Position numbers and translations under genes: made by a program. 64,000 bases of DNA from Infirmifilum sp. NZ (GTDB lineage Archaea; Thermoproteota; Thermoprotei; Thermofilales; Thermofilaceae), in the NCBI RefSeq assembly GCF_022693705.1, contig NZ_CP094288.1, positions 1,412,451-1,476,450 on the forward strand, given 5' to 3'. The notes beneath the pieces were generated by a model. The model worked only from the letters and a program-made list of their open reading frames with translations, was not told where the DNA came from and searched no databases. This document shows positions 7,152 through 15,265 of the stretch, one piece after another (position 1 is the first letter of the stretch; each line of letters starts with the position of its first letter).

Positions 7152-8057
7152 ATGGCCCTCTCCTCAAGCCTCTTCGAGCTCCTCGTAGCCATAGTGCAGC
7201 TCTACGAGGCCTACAAGCGCCCAGTCACCAGCTCGGAGATCGCCGAGCGCTTAAACAAGAGCGACGGCACCGTGAGGAACTCCGTAGCAGCGCTAAAAGC
7301 GCTGGGCCTCGTGGAGGCCCGGACGGGACCCAACGGAGGCTACGTGCCCACTGTGAAGGGCCTTGAGTGCGTGAGGTCCCCCCAAGCCCTGGAGCGCCTC
7401 TGGGAGCCCTTGCAGCTGGTCGTGGACGACGCGCCCAGCAGGGTGTACGCGGTGGAGCTGGACCTCGTCGGGTTAACCGACCCCACAGGCGTGAAAGCAA
7501 TTCTAAGGATAGCTGGTAGCCTGCACAACCTGAGGGAGGGCGTGAGGGTTCGCGTAGGCCCAACATCCTGGAGCAGGATCCTGGTCACCGGTAGGGTCAG
7601 GAGCGTGGACTACAGGAGGAGAGAGGTCCTCATATCAGTTGATTCGCTCGTAGCCGTTCCGAGGATAACGGCCTCAGAGGTCATGACCCCCAGCCCCATC
7701 GTCGCGCGCGAAGACGATGAGCTACGAGCGGTAGCAGAGGTCCTGCTCGCTAAGGGCATAAGGGCTCTACCAGTGGTCAACTCAGAAGGCCGGCTGTGCG
7801 GCATCGTGACGGCCTCCAATGTGGCTGAGGCCTACCTCGCCCGGGACTTCAACGCCAAGGTCAGGGATTACATGGAGAGGAGCGTCCCCACGATTAGGCC
7901 GGACGCAGACATCTTGGACATTATGAGGATCCTTGCCTCCAAGAAGACGGGGCGAGCTGTGGTCGTGGACGAGAACGCGGAACCTAAGGGGATAGTCACG
8001 AGGACTGACGTGCTCAACAAGCTCGCCCGACTCACATCCCCCGAGCCAGGAAGCTGA
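7152..8057 (+). CDS. Winged-helix transcription regulator with two CBS domains
   Basis: Residues about 5-75 form a winged helix (TSSEIAERLNKSDGTVRNSVAALKALGLVEAR with the wing GPNGGYVPT). A linker domain of about 90 residues follows. Two CBS repeats lie at about 175-290 (VMTPSPIVA...LPVVNSEGRLCGIVT and YMERSVPTIRP...AVVVDENAEPKGIVT). CBS pairs bind adenine nucleotides or SAM, so the protein probably senses energy or methyl-donor state. ATG 7152 directly follows the tandem operator and needs no leader. The last Ser codon and the stop lie in sequence that matches the 3' end of nreA (see 8051-8222), so the C-terminus was probably reshaped by that duplication. Confidence 0.85.
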   Translation: MALSSSLFELLVAIVQLYEAYKRPVTSSEIAERLNKSDGTVRNSVAALKALGLVEARTGPNGGYVPTVKGLECVRSPQALERLWEPLQLVVDDAPSRVYAVELDLVGLTDPTGVKAILRIAGSLHNLREGVRVRVGPTSWSRILVTGRVRSVDYRRREVLISVDSLVAVPRITASEVMTPSPIVAREDDELRAVAEVLLAKGIRALPVVNSEGRLCGIVTASNVAEAYLARDFNAKVRDYMERSVPTIRPDADILDIMRILASKKTGRAVVVDENAEPKGIVTRTDVLNKLARLTSPEPGS

Positions 8058-8222
8058 GCAGAGTTGCCCGCTCCTCATCCTCTTCAGCAAAGCGCTCTTC
8101 TCTTCCACCACCTGCAGGGGAAAGGATCAGGATGAAGTGACTCTCCATGTAACTCGCACGATTAAACCTGGTAATCTGAAACCTCAGGCTTGTGGCGTAT
8201 ATTGCTTAGCAGATAGTCGCCC
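8051..8222 (-). pseudogene. Decayed, internally deleted fragment of nreA
   Basis: Two blocks match the intact nreA gene downstream in the same orientation and order: 8051-8129 corresponds to about 11406-11488 (C-terminal codons, peptide VEEKSALLKRMR versus VEERSALLRRMR) and 8143-8222 to about 11843-11922. About 355 bases between the blocks are missing, frames are broken and the C-terminal PCNA motif is lost. The stop codon of the HTH-CBS gene falls inside the first block. The rest, 8223-8338, contains a TATA-like GTATATAAATT at about 8269 with no convincing gene after it; otherwise I see nothing there. Confidence 0.8.
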
Positions 8223-8338
8223 GCCTCCGGAGCTCGTGATCCCGGTTTCCTATCCCGGATGGCCAGCCGTATATAAATTCCACGTGAAAGACATCCCTTG
8301 GCGTTTACTTCAAAAAATAAAAAAGTGATTATTCCGCT

Positions 8339-9076
8339 TTATTTTCTCCAACTAGATACCGGTGGTGGAGGAGGCGGAGGAAGTGGAGGGGTAGGCCTAT
8401 ATTCTCCTCTTTTTTTCATGTTAGGAACAGCTATCATTGCACCTCCAATAATCGATAGGGCTATCCCTGCATACAGCATGCTATCATTAGATGCTCCAGT
8501 GCTGACGCTAAGCTCGTAGGTTATCTTCCCTTCATCCTCCCTATATTTAACGTTCTTCGCACCAGCAGGCAGGTTCACGGTCACAGTTTCCATGATTTTG
8601 TAGTCTTCTCCCGCGCCGTAAACATTCGCGAAGACAAGCGTATTCCCGTGCTGAGCAGTGAGAGTGAGTTTTTCCCCCGGCTCTGCTATTTCAATCTCCC
8701 ATACACCGTTGCCCTTGTATACTGCGGCTCCCAGCAATGTATAAGTTGCTGTTAGCTTGTTATTAGCATCATCAACGTTTATGCTAAGGTTCTCTATTTG
8801 TACGGGATTGGTTCTCGGCTCCAGCTCTCTCACGAAGGTCGATAGTGGATTATAGACTCTCTTGAACGCTATGTACGCTTGAGCACTGAACTTTATTTCC
8901 TCTTTCACCTCCGCTACGCCGGTGTCTAGCACATTTATGGTTCTCACACCCTGTATTTCGAACACTGTGATTGGCTGTATTTGCGCGTGGGAAACGTAAC
9001 TGACAAAAGCTATGAACAGCAATATAATTGCTAATGAGACTCCTACAACTTTCTTACATTCGAGCATGCCCCTCAC
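8339..9076 (-). CDS. Secreted, membrane-anchored protein with proline-rich tail
   Basis: 245 aa. Residues about 9-31 are a hydrophobic signal or anchor segment ending at SHA, a beta-rich extracellular region follows, then a second membrane helix near residues 200-218 and a cytoplasmic tail with KKRGEYRPTP and runs of up to eight prolines. It starts 4 bases after the transglutaminase-like gene, so the two form an operon. Start could be GTG 9076 or ATG 9067 (the latter has GGTGAG before it). No named family recognised. Codon use is AT-richer than flanking genes. Confidence 0.75.
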   Translation of the reverse strand: MRGMLECKKVVGVSLAIILLFIAFVSYVSHAQIQPITVFEIQGVRTINVLDTGVAEVKEEIKFSAQAYIAFKRVYNPLSTFVRELEPRTNPVQIENLSINVDDANNKLTATYTLLGAAVYKGNGVWEIEIAEPGEKLTLTAQHGNTLVFANVYGAGEDYKIMETVTVNLPAGAKNVKYREDEGKITYELSVSTGASNDSMLYAGIALSIIGGAMIAVPNMKKRGEYRPTPPLPPPPPPPVSSWRK

Positions 9077-9080
9077 CCCC

Positions 9081-10730
9081 TCAACCCCCTATTCGGAATG
9101 TTTGAACGATTTGTTCCACGGCGGCTATCGTGTCCTGACTAACAGCAGCTTGATTAACAAGGTAGACTACCGCTAAACCATACCCTTGCACGTTCGTGTA
9201 GCGTGCTATTGCTATGTCTCCTGTGCCAAGGCTATACACGACGATCTCTGCTGGAATATTTCCAAGGGCACCGTTGGCGTTATCTGCTTTAACCTGATAC
9301 CCGTTGTAGTTTTGGTTGAAGGCTGACTCGAAGCCGGACCTTAAAGCGTTCGCGGAGAGGCTTCTACTCCACACTATTGCGATCAGGACCGCCCCGTCTG
9401 GACTGGACAAGTCTACTTCATAGGCATTTGAGTAAGAATCCTTCGAAGCCTCCCAGTTCGAGGGCACGCTGATGGACCAAGGTAGATCGCCAAAGGGATT
9501 CGTGATCTTTTTCATGTTGGCTGGCGGCTGTGGCTGCGGTACCGTCCCTCCTCCCCCTTGTCCTCCGCCTGGCGCCTGTCCTCCCCCTACTCCTCCTCCC
9601 ATACCAGGCATAACGTATCCCCATTGCTCTAAAACATTAGAAGGCATTTCCGGGAGTTCCGGCGGTACTATTCCGGATGCATGCATTTCAGCAACGTTTA
9701 CTATGAGGTGTGGGCCTTGGAGAGCTTCTTCAACTTCTTTAACAGCTGTATTAACGGCCTGCTGGAAACTAGCTTTGCTTCCTAGCATGGTGCTCTCAAT
9801 CGGTAGGAGCTGTCCGCTTGGGAGCTCAATTATAGGTATCGCGTGTCCCGGAATGATAAGTATGTAAGCTTTTAAGCCTTGGCTCATTGCCACAGCATTG
9901 AAGAATATCGTGGTGTCTAAACATGTACCGCTCTTATCCCGGATCACATCTCTAGGATACTTGACCCATTGAGATACTTTACCTGTCCAGAACGCTGTGG
10001 GCTCTGTTTGGTATGTAAACCCGTTGTACACGCTGAAGTCCCACACTGCTTGGAGGAATGCGAGAGCTTCCTTGTCGCCCAATGACGCACCTGCACCTCT
10101 GCCTGTTAGCTTATTCGCCATGTCTGCAAATCTTTCTACCACCGGGTCTTTCGGCGTAACCCACGCGGCTAGTAGTTGATAGTTGCTGAGTATATCTCGG
10201 AAGCTTCCAGTATTCTCCTCGGGGGGTAGACCGGAGAATATGAAGTCGTGGCTTCCAAGTATGTTTATGGGCTTTGTTTTCGTCTCAGTAACCGGCTCGC
10301 CGTCCGGCCTCGTCTTGTACTCTATTTTTACATAGAGTTTTCCTGGTGTGGTGGTCTGAACGTTCGGCGGGTGCGAGAGTATGGGATAGTAAAGGTCTAC
10401 TATTGCTCCACCTGGAGGAACTAGCTTGTATTCTTTCGGCTCGCTCCAGTCTGTTAGGCCCTCGATTTTGTAAGTTATTTTAATGATATACAACGGGCCC
10501 GATCCGGTGTTTTTAATGACTGTTTTGGCTACCCAGTAACCTAGGTTTGGGTTACCATAAACTTTGTAAACTGCGGTCATGAAACTATCTATACTATATA
10601 CTTTGATGTCTGGCTGCCCTTCTCCTCCCCCTCCTCTGGCTACGGTTGGTAACGCCGCTAGAACTACTCCTAATACGAGAAGTACTGCTCCTATGATTGT
10701 AAATACTTTGGCGCCCCTCTCTCTATGCAT
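9081..10730 (-). CDS. Membrane-anchored transglutaminase-like protein
   Basis: 549 aa from the ATG at 10730; a TTG at 10748 would add six residues. An N-terminal membrane segment (VFTIIGAVLLVLGVVLAALP) is followed by an immunoglobulin-like beta domain, then a transglutaminase-like core with Cys in SGTCLDTTIFFNA, His in IPGHAIPII and an acidic residue in LLPIEST, the papain-type triad order. A Gly/Pro/Gln-rich linker (about 380-405) leads to a C-terminal domain of about 140 residues resembling surface-protein modules. Such proteins act outside the cell as proteases or crosslinkers. Operon with the proline-tailed membrane protein. AT-rich relative to neighbours, suggesting transfer. Confidence 0.75.
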   Translation of the reverse strand: MHRERGAKVFTIIGAVLLVLGVVLAALPTVARGGGGEGQPDIKVYSIDSFMTAVYKVYGNPNLGYWVAKTVIKNTGSGPLYIIKITYKIEGLTDWSEPKEYKLVPPGGAIVDLYYPILSHPPNVQTTTPGKLYVKIEYKTRPDGEPVTETKTKPINILGSHDFIFSGLPPEENTGSFRDILSNYQLLAAWVTPKDPVVERFADMANKLTGRGAGASLGDKEALAFLQAVWDFSVYNGFTYQTEPTAFWTGKVSQWVKYPRDVIRDKSGTCLDTTIFFNAVAMSQGLKAYILIIPGHAIPIIELPSGQLLPIESTMLGSKASFQQAVNTAVKEVEEALQGPHLIVNVAEMHASGIVPPELPEMPSNVLEQWGYVMPGMGGGVGGGQAPGGGQGGGGTVPQPQPPANMKKITNPFGDLPWSISVPSNWEASKDSYSNAYEVDLSSPDGAVLIAIVWSRSLSANALRSGFESAFNQNYNGYQVKADNANGALGNIPAEIVVYSLGTGDIAIARYTNVQGYGLAVVYLVNQAAVSQDTIAAVEQIVQTFRIGG

Positions 10731-10752
10731 TCCCCACTCACCCGACAAGCGT

Positions 10753-10793
10753 GGAGTGAGCGCCTACATTGCAGAAAAGTAGGTACTCACTCC
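10753..10793. promoter_or_regulatory. 15-bp imperfect inverted repeat upstream of the transglutaminase-like gene
   Basis: GGAGTGAGCGCCTAC (10753-10767) and GTAGGTACTCACTCC (10779-10793) are complementary at 13 of 15 positions around an 11-base loop. It lies 20-60 bases before the ATG at 10730, so it is either an operator or a leader hairpin. AT-rich sequence beyond it (10800-10860, TTAATAAATTTTC) could hold the promoter. Confidence 0.5.
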
Positions 10794-10856
10794 AACGGGT
10801 ATATTAGTCTGCAGAGGTGTTAATAAATTTTCTTAGAGGTATTCAATAAAAGAGAC

Positions 10857-11359
10857 TTATCCATATGTGGGATCATAGTGTATGAACTTTACCGACTCAA
10901 TCTTGCGTTCCTCCTCTAGAACCAGTTTAAGCCTGTAAGGATGGAAATTTTTTCCTGTTATGCCTGCTCACAACGATGAGCTCCTGCCTATTCTTGCTCG
11001 GAATAAGGTAGTTTGGCCATATCACTGCTGAACTCGGAGAAGATTACGTAATTGACTCTCCTCCGCTTAACGATCAACGATATCCCCCACGTCTCGTAGA
11101 TGGGATTGGCTTTCCGCCGTAAATCAGTTCTATCTTCTTCCGGAACCTCTAGTCTTCCACATCTCCCCGGCATTTTCCCTGGGAATAACCGGGGATCTCC
11201 TGTTTTCCGAGCACCAAACTTTGAAATCTTTCCGGCTGATATTTCTTCAAATATTCTAACCTGCACAGCCACCGTGACTGCACGCTCGAGCCTGCGCTCG
11301 AACATCCACAAGCACCCCCACCAAGCCCTCGGGAGCGAGGGAAAGCAAGGGTCGAACAC
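10857..11359 (-). pseudogene. Frameshifted remnant of an unrecognised gene
   Basis: A minus-strand frame from about 11359 reads well to VIFSEFS near 11030, then sense continues in a second frame (AVIWPNYLIPSKNRQELIVV) and in a third near 10935 (FHPYRLKLVLEEERKIESVK) to a TAA at 10857-10859. Two single-base shifts would restore one protein of about 165 residues. The peptide character is protein-like but I cannot name the family. It fills most of the 645-base gap between the transglutaminase operon and nreA; no other feature is visible there. Confidence 0.45.
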
Positions 11360-11395
11360 AGGAGGAAACGGGGGAGAAACCTAAAAGTAGCATTG

Positions 11396-12670
11396 CTACA
11401 CCATGAAGCTGAGCAGGGTCGCCTGCCCTCTCATCCTCCTCAGCAGAGCGCTCCTCTCCTCCACCACCTGCAGGGGGAGGATAAGGTGCTCTGACGCGAG
11501 CCGCAGCGCTTCTTCGAGGCTCGGCGCTTTCTCCGCCCTCCCCGACAGCGCCCGCCTCACACTCTCCCTTATCTGCCAGTTACCGACAGGCGCGAAGTAG
11601 TCTGGAGTTATCTCCCTGATGGCAAGCACCCTGGCCTGCCGGTTGCGCCGTGCAAGGCTCTCGAGCACGGCTAAGCGCATCGTGTAGTAGCCCCCATCCT
11701 CCCCGCTCGGGATCCCGTCTTCCCACTCGTGGACAACGTAGACCTCCACCCCGCCGGACGGCACCCAAACGGAGCCTGGAAGCCAGGCCTCCAGCATTTC
11801 CATGCTCCAGCTCCCGGGCGCGAGTATCAGGGTGTAGCGATTCCCGATGTAGCTCGCGTGGTAAACCTCGTAATCTGCAACCTCAGGCTTGTCGCGTATC
11901 CTGCTTAGCAGGTGGTCGCCGATCTTCTTATCAACGGCTGTGATCGCCCACCTAGTCGGCACGAACCTCTTCTCAACTCCAAGCACGCCAGCGGATAGCA
12001 GGCGCTGAAGGTAGTAGACGTCGAAGCCCGCCTCGTACAGCTTGACAACGGCCTTTCCGGCTTTAACCCTCTCCTCTGCGAGCTCGTCAACTCTCCTCGG
12101 GATCGAGGGGTTCCCCGTTACGCGTATCCTCTCAACCTCCCCTGAGAAGCCGACAGGCTTGAGCAGCGGGTCGAAGCGGGGTGAGAACACGGGAGGCTTT
12201 TTGAAGAAGGCCTCGGACTCCACGGGACCAAAGGACATCGCCGCCTCGCGGACGGCTTCTACGTACCTCCCTGCAAGCCTTCTAACGGGAAGCCTCGCGT
12301 AAGAGTAGACTAGCCGGGCCCGGATTCGAAGTATGTCCATTAACCCTAGGCGGCCCCACCACTCGCCCGGGTTCTCGAAGAGGTCGGGCTTCTCGTCCCC
12401 GACAGGCAGGTTGACTCCGACTCTAACACTAGGGTACCCGTGCTCCCCTACAAGCACCGAAGGCGGAGTCGGGGACTCAATAGCATTCCCGAGGTGTTCG
12501 CTGGCTTTAAGTTGCTCTCTGATCCTTACCAATATAGGGCACTGAGGAGCTCCGCACAGCCTCCTAGCCCCCTTGCACTGCGTGCAGAGCTTAGGGCTAG
12601 GTTTTACGTACACCGTGTGTATCCAGGGAGATAGAGGTATATTTGAGTTATGATTCACGTCTTCCCCCAC
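11396..12670 (-). CDS. nreA: NreA-family DNA repair protein
   Basis: 424 aa with the Nre zinc motif at residues 29-44 (C-x2-C-K-G-x-R-x-L-C-G-x3-C-P), and the C-terminal sequence QATLLSFM at about 416-423, a PCNA-interacting (PIP) peptide pattern Q-x-x-L-x-x-F. Archaeal Nre proteins are conserved and, in haloarchaea, were linked to repair of mitomycin-type damage through PCNA binding. The gene stands alone, divergent from the ECF transporter. A decayed partial second copy of it lies at 8051-8222 in the same orientation. Confidence 0.85.
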   Translation of the reverse strand: MGEDVNHNSNIPLSPWIHTVYVKPSPKLCTQCKGARRLCGAPQCPILVRIREQLKASEHLGNAIESPTPPSVLVGEHGYPSVRVGVNLPVGDEKPDLFENPGEWWGRLGLMDILRIRARLVYSYARLPVRRLAGRYVEAVREAAMSFGPVESEAFFKKPPVFSPRFDPLLKPVGFSGEVERIRVTGNPSIPRRVDELAEERVKAGKAVVKLYEAGFDVYYLQRLLSAGVLGVEKRFVPTRWAITAVDKKIGDHLLSRIRDKPEVADYEVYHASYIGNRYTLILAPGSWSMEMLEAWLPGSVWVPSGGVEVYVVHEWEDGIPSGEDGGYYTMRLAVLESLARRNRQARVLAIREITPDYFAPVGNWQIRESVRRALSGRAEKAPSLEEALRLASEHLILPLQVVEERSALLRRMRGQATLLSFMV

Positions 12671-12702
12671 TCTCCTGATGCGAATCCCGCGGGGTGCACG
12701 AT

Positions 12703-12745
12703 AACCCCTTCATTTACTACGCTTAGTAGAAGGGTTTATAAACAC
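12703..12745 (+). promoter_or_regulatory. Promoter with imperfect inverted repeat before the ECF operon
   Basis: GTTTATAAAC at about 12735-12744, itself palindromic, is a good TATA box 22-31 bases before ATG 12766. Just upstream, AACCCCTTC...CTAC (12703-12720) can pair with GTAGAAGGGTT (12726-12736) with bulges, so a regulator site or structured element may overlap the promoter. Confidence 0.5.
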
Positions 12746-12765
12746 GTTAGTTAACATAATACTGT

Positions 12766-13617
12766 ATGACAGAGCAGAAAACACAGGTGAAGGCGCTCTA
12801 CTACACCGCACTGGTAATCGGCCTCATTATCGCTATCGTGATAATATACGAGTTCTGGGTCGCGGTTGCGACGAACCCTAAGGACCCGTGGAGCGTTTTC
12901 CCGATTTCCCGCTTCTTCACAGAGTTCACGGACGCGATGTTCTACATCGGGGCCTTCATCTGGCTGATCGGGACAGCGGTATTCTTAGTTGAGCTGGCAG
13001 GCTACACCGTGACAGCTAGGGGGCTCAAAAAGACGGGTCAGGGCGTCGGGGACTGGGGCGTGATAGACATAGCGCTCGCCGCCCTAAGCGCCGCGGTCTA
13101 CGGGGCTCTCCTGGCGGCTACAGCACCTATAACGATCGTTCCCGGCTTCACGTGGCTGAGGCCTGCAAACTCCCTCGCACCCCTTTTCGGAATGTTCTTC
13201 GGCATACCCGGAGCCGTCGGGGTAGCGTTCGGCAACCTCATCGCGGACATACTCGGAGGGTACTTCGGCGTGGGGTCTATAGGAGGCTTCGTCGGCAACT
13301 TCCTGATCGCGTACATCCCCTACAAGTTCGTGAAGGACCACAGCTTTAAGACAGCGGCTTCGCTGGGAGAGTTCTACGTATGGGGAGTCATCGTCCAAGC
13401 CATCGTGAGCGCCATCTACATATGCTGGTGGCTCCACGCGATGCAGGCGGTGGTCGGGCTACCCCTCTTCGTGATCTGGGGCATAATAGCGCCAAGCATA
13501 CTTAGCAACAACATTGCGGTCAACGCGATTCTCTCGCCGATACTCGGCGTGCTCCTATACCCCTTCGTGAAGGGAAGAGGCTTGTACTGGAAGGACAGGG
13601 TTAAGGTACCCCAGTAA
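12766..13617 (+). CDS. ECF transporter S component (substrate-binding membrane protein)
   Basis: 283 aa with about seven hydrophobic segments. The C-terminal half (from PGFTWLRPANSLAPLFGMFFGIPGAVGVAFGNLIADILGG) has the small-residue-rich helices and conserved loops typical of ECF substrate-binding subunits. It is followed at once by EcfT and two ATPase genes, so this is a dedicated importer. The N-terminal extension of about 90 residues with two helices is longer than usual for S components. The vitamin or other substrate cannot be read from the sequence. Confidence 0.75.
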   Translation: MTEQKTQVKALYYTALVIGLIIAIVIIYEFWVAVATNPKDPWSVFPISRFFTEFTDAMFYIGAFIWLIGTAVFLVELAGYTVTARGLKKTGQGVGDWGVIDIALAALSAAVYGALLAATAPITIVPGFTWLRPANSLAPLFGMFFGIPGAVGVAFGNLIADILGGYFGVGSIGGFVGNFLIAYIPYKFVKDHSFKTAASLGEFYVWGVIVQAIVSAIYICWWLHAMQAVVGLPLFVIWGIIAPSILSNNIAVNAILSPILGVLLYPFVKGRGLYWKDRVKVPQ

Positions 13618-13658
13618 AAGATACATATTTTTCTCATCTTTCTTACGAGGCTATTTCT

Positions 13659-14438
13659 ATGTTTGCCGGGCTCTACGTCGAGAGAAAGTCCCTGATGCAT
13701 ACCCTCGACCCGCGCTCCAAGCTGGCGTGGACGCTGATGGTCGTCGTAGCGTCGATCTCCACGCAGTTCAACGGGTTGAAGAGCCTCCCAGTCTTCCTCT
13801 CAACCATCTTGGCGCTCACCCTCTCAGGGCTCGGCTCGGGCTTAGCCGCACTGCTGATCTTCAACTCCCTGATCTTCCTGCTGGTCTCCACCCTGATATG
13901 GGCAGGGATATACAGCACGCAGGGAGGGGTGCTGCTCGAGCTCGGCTGGCTCCGGCTTACCGACGTGGGGCTGCTCGTCGCGCTGGGCAAGTTCTTCCTC
14001 ATAGTGAACCCCATCTTGGCCTTCGTCGTGTTCTTCGCCTCGACGAAGCCGTACCACCTGATGTGGACCCTCGAGAAGCTGAAAGTACCCCACAAGCTGG
14101 CCCTTACCTTTGTAATCGCCCTAAGCCTTATGCCGAGCATGGTCCGCTCAGCGAGGGAGGTGATCGACGCCCAGAAGGCCCGCGGGCTGGCGCTAGACAA
14201 GGGGGGCGTGCTTGAGAGAATAAGGAAGCACATCCCGATCATAGTCCCGCTGTTCTCGAAGATGCTCACCGACATATGGGATCTGAGCTTAGTCCTCGCC
14301 ACCCGCGGCGTGGGCTACGGGAAGAAGACCTACGTGTTCGAGCCCTCGTGGAGGCCCCGCGACACTCTTTTCCTCGTCCTGTCTCTCGCGTTCTACGGGG
14401 TGGTGACTGCGTGGGGGTTAGGCCTGATAATGTTGTAG
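13659..14438 (+). CDS. ECF transporter transmembrane component EcfT
   Basis: 259 aa, with an N-terminal SLMHTLDPRSKLAWT signature of the CbiQ/EcfT family, five or six membrane helices, and the two cytoplasmic coupling motifs with Ala/Thr-Arg-Gly (AQKARGLALD and LATRGVGYG) that contact the ATPases. It lies 41 bases after the S-component gene and overlaps the next ATPase gene by 28 bases. It couples ATP hydrolysis to movement of the S component in the membrane. Confidence 0.85.
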   Translation: MFAGLYVERKSLMHTLDPRSKLAWTLMVVVASISTQFNGLKSLPVFLSTILALTLSGLGSGLAALLIFNSLIFLLVSTLIWAGIYSTQGGVLLELGWLRLTDVGLLVALGKFFLIVNPILAFVVFFASTKPYHLMWTLEKLKVPHKLALTFVIALSLMPSMVRSAREVIDAQKARGLALDKGGVLERIRKHIPIIVPLFSKMLTDIWDLSLVLATRGVGYGKKTYVFEPSWRPRDTLFLVLSLAFYGVVTAWGLGLIML

Positions 14439-15265
14439 AGCTGCGGAACGTGCACGCGAGGTACGTGACCTCAGAGAGGTGGATAGTGGAGAACGTTACC
14501 CTCAGCGCATCCAGGGGGGAGATGCTGGTGCTCATGGGCCCTAGCGGTTGCGGTAAAAGCACCCTGCTGAACGTTATAGCAGGCCTACTGCCCGGAGTCA
14601 TACCGGGGGTTGTTGAAGGCGAGGTTGTCGTCGACGGGGTAAACCCGGTTAAGCAGGGCTTCAGGTCGCTGGCGGGGAGAGTCGGCATCGTGTACCAGAA
14701 CCCCGAGATCCAGATCGTGACGAGGTCTGTGTACGAGGAGCTCGCGATGGCCCCGGAGAACCTGGGGCTCCCCAAAGAGGAGGTCATCAGCCGCGTGGAG
14801 TGGGCTCTCGACGCCCTGGGGCTCAGGGGGTACGAGGACAAAGACCCGCAAAACCTCTCGGGGGGCGAAAAGCAGCTCGTGGCGATCGCGAGCGTTTTGA
14901 CGATGAAGCCCAAGCTGTTGCTCCTCGACGAGCCCACCTCGATGCTGGACCATATGGGGACGAGGATGGTTCTCAGGGCGATAACGACCCTGAAGGAGGA
15001 GTACGGTTTAACGATCATAGTCGCGGAGCACAGGGTGGAGTGGGCGGTAGACGTTGCCGACAAAGTCTACCTCATGGCCGACGGGCGCATAGTCACCGGC
15101 GGAACCCCCGACGAGGTGTTCTCCGACGTCGAAACCGTGACCAAGCTGGGCGTTCGGCCTCCAGGCGTCACGGAGATCGCCTACGAGCTCTACAGGAGGG
15201 GGTTCAACCTGGGCTTCCCCGTGCGCCTCAAGGACTTCGAAAAGATCCTCGGTGGTGTCGCATGA
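14411..15265 (+). CDS. ECF transporter ATPase (EcfA-type)
   Basis: ABC ATPase of 284 aa from GTG 14411, chosen because sequence before it is non-family and GGGGTGGTGAC precedes it. Walker A GPSGCGKST, Q-loop YQNPEIQIV, signature LSGGEKQ, Walker B LLLLDEP and H-loop VAEHR are all intact. The N-terminus overlaps ecfT and the TGA overlaps the next gene as ATGA. With the following ATPase it should form the heterodimeric engine of the importer. Confidence 0.85.
   Translation: MGVRPDNVVELRNVHARYVTSERWIVENVTLSASRGEMLVLMGPSGCGKSTLLNVIAGLLPGVIPGVVEGEVVVDGVNPVKQGFRSLAGRVGIVYQNPEIQIVTRSVYEELAMAPENLGLPKEEVISRVEWALDALGLRGYEDKDPQNLSGGEKQLVAIASVLTMKPKLLLLDEPTSMLDHMGTRMVLRAITTLKEEYGLTIIVAEHRVEWAVDVADKVYLMADGRIVTGGTPDEVFSDVETVTKLGVRPPGVTEIAYELYRRGFNLGFPVRLKDFEKILGGVA

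Noticed and set aside
8137..8328. 63-aa plus-strand reading frame
   Set aside because: It is an accidental antisense translation through the decayed nreA fragment.
8269..8338. TATA-like GTATATAAATT on the plus strand
   Set aside because: No plausible gene or RNA follows; downstream sequence is antisense to the proline-tailed protein gene.
14276..14410. Longer N-terminus for the first ECF ATPase, running back into ecfT
   Set aside because: The upstream residues are arginine-rich shadow translation of ecfT; ABC-family sequence begins only after GTG 14411.
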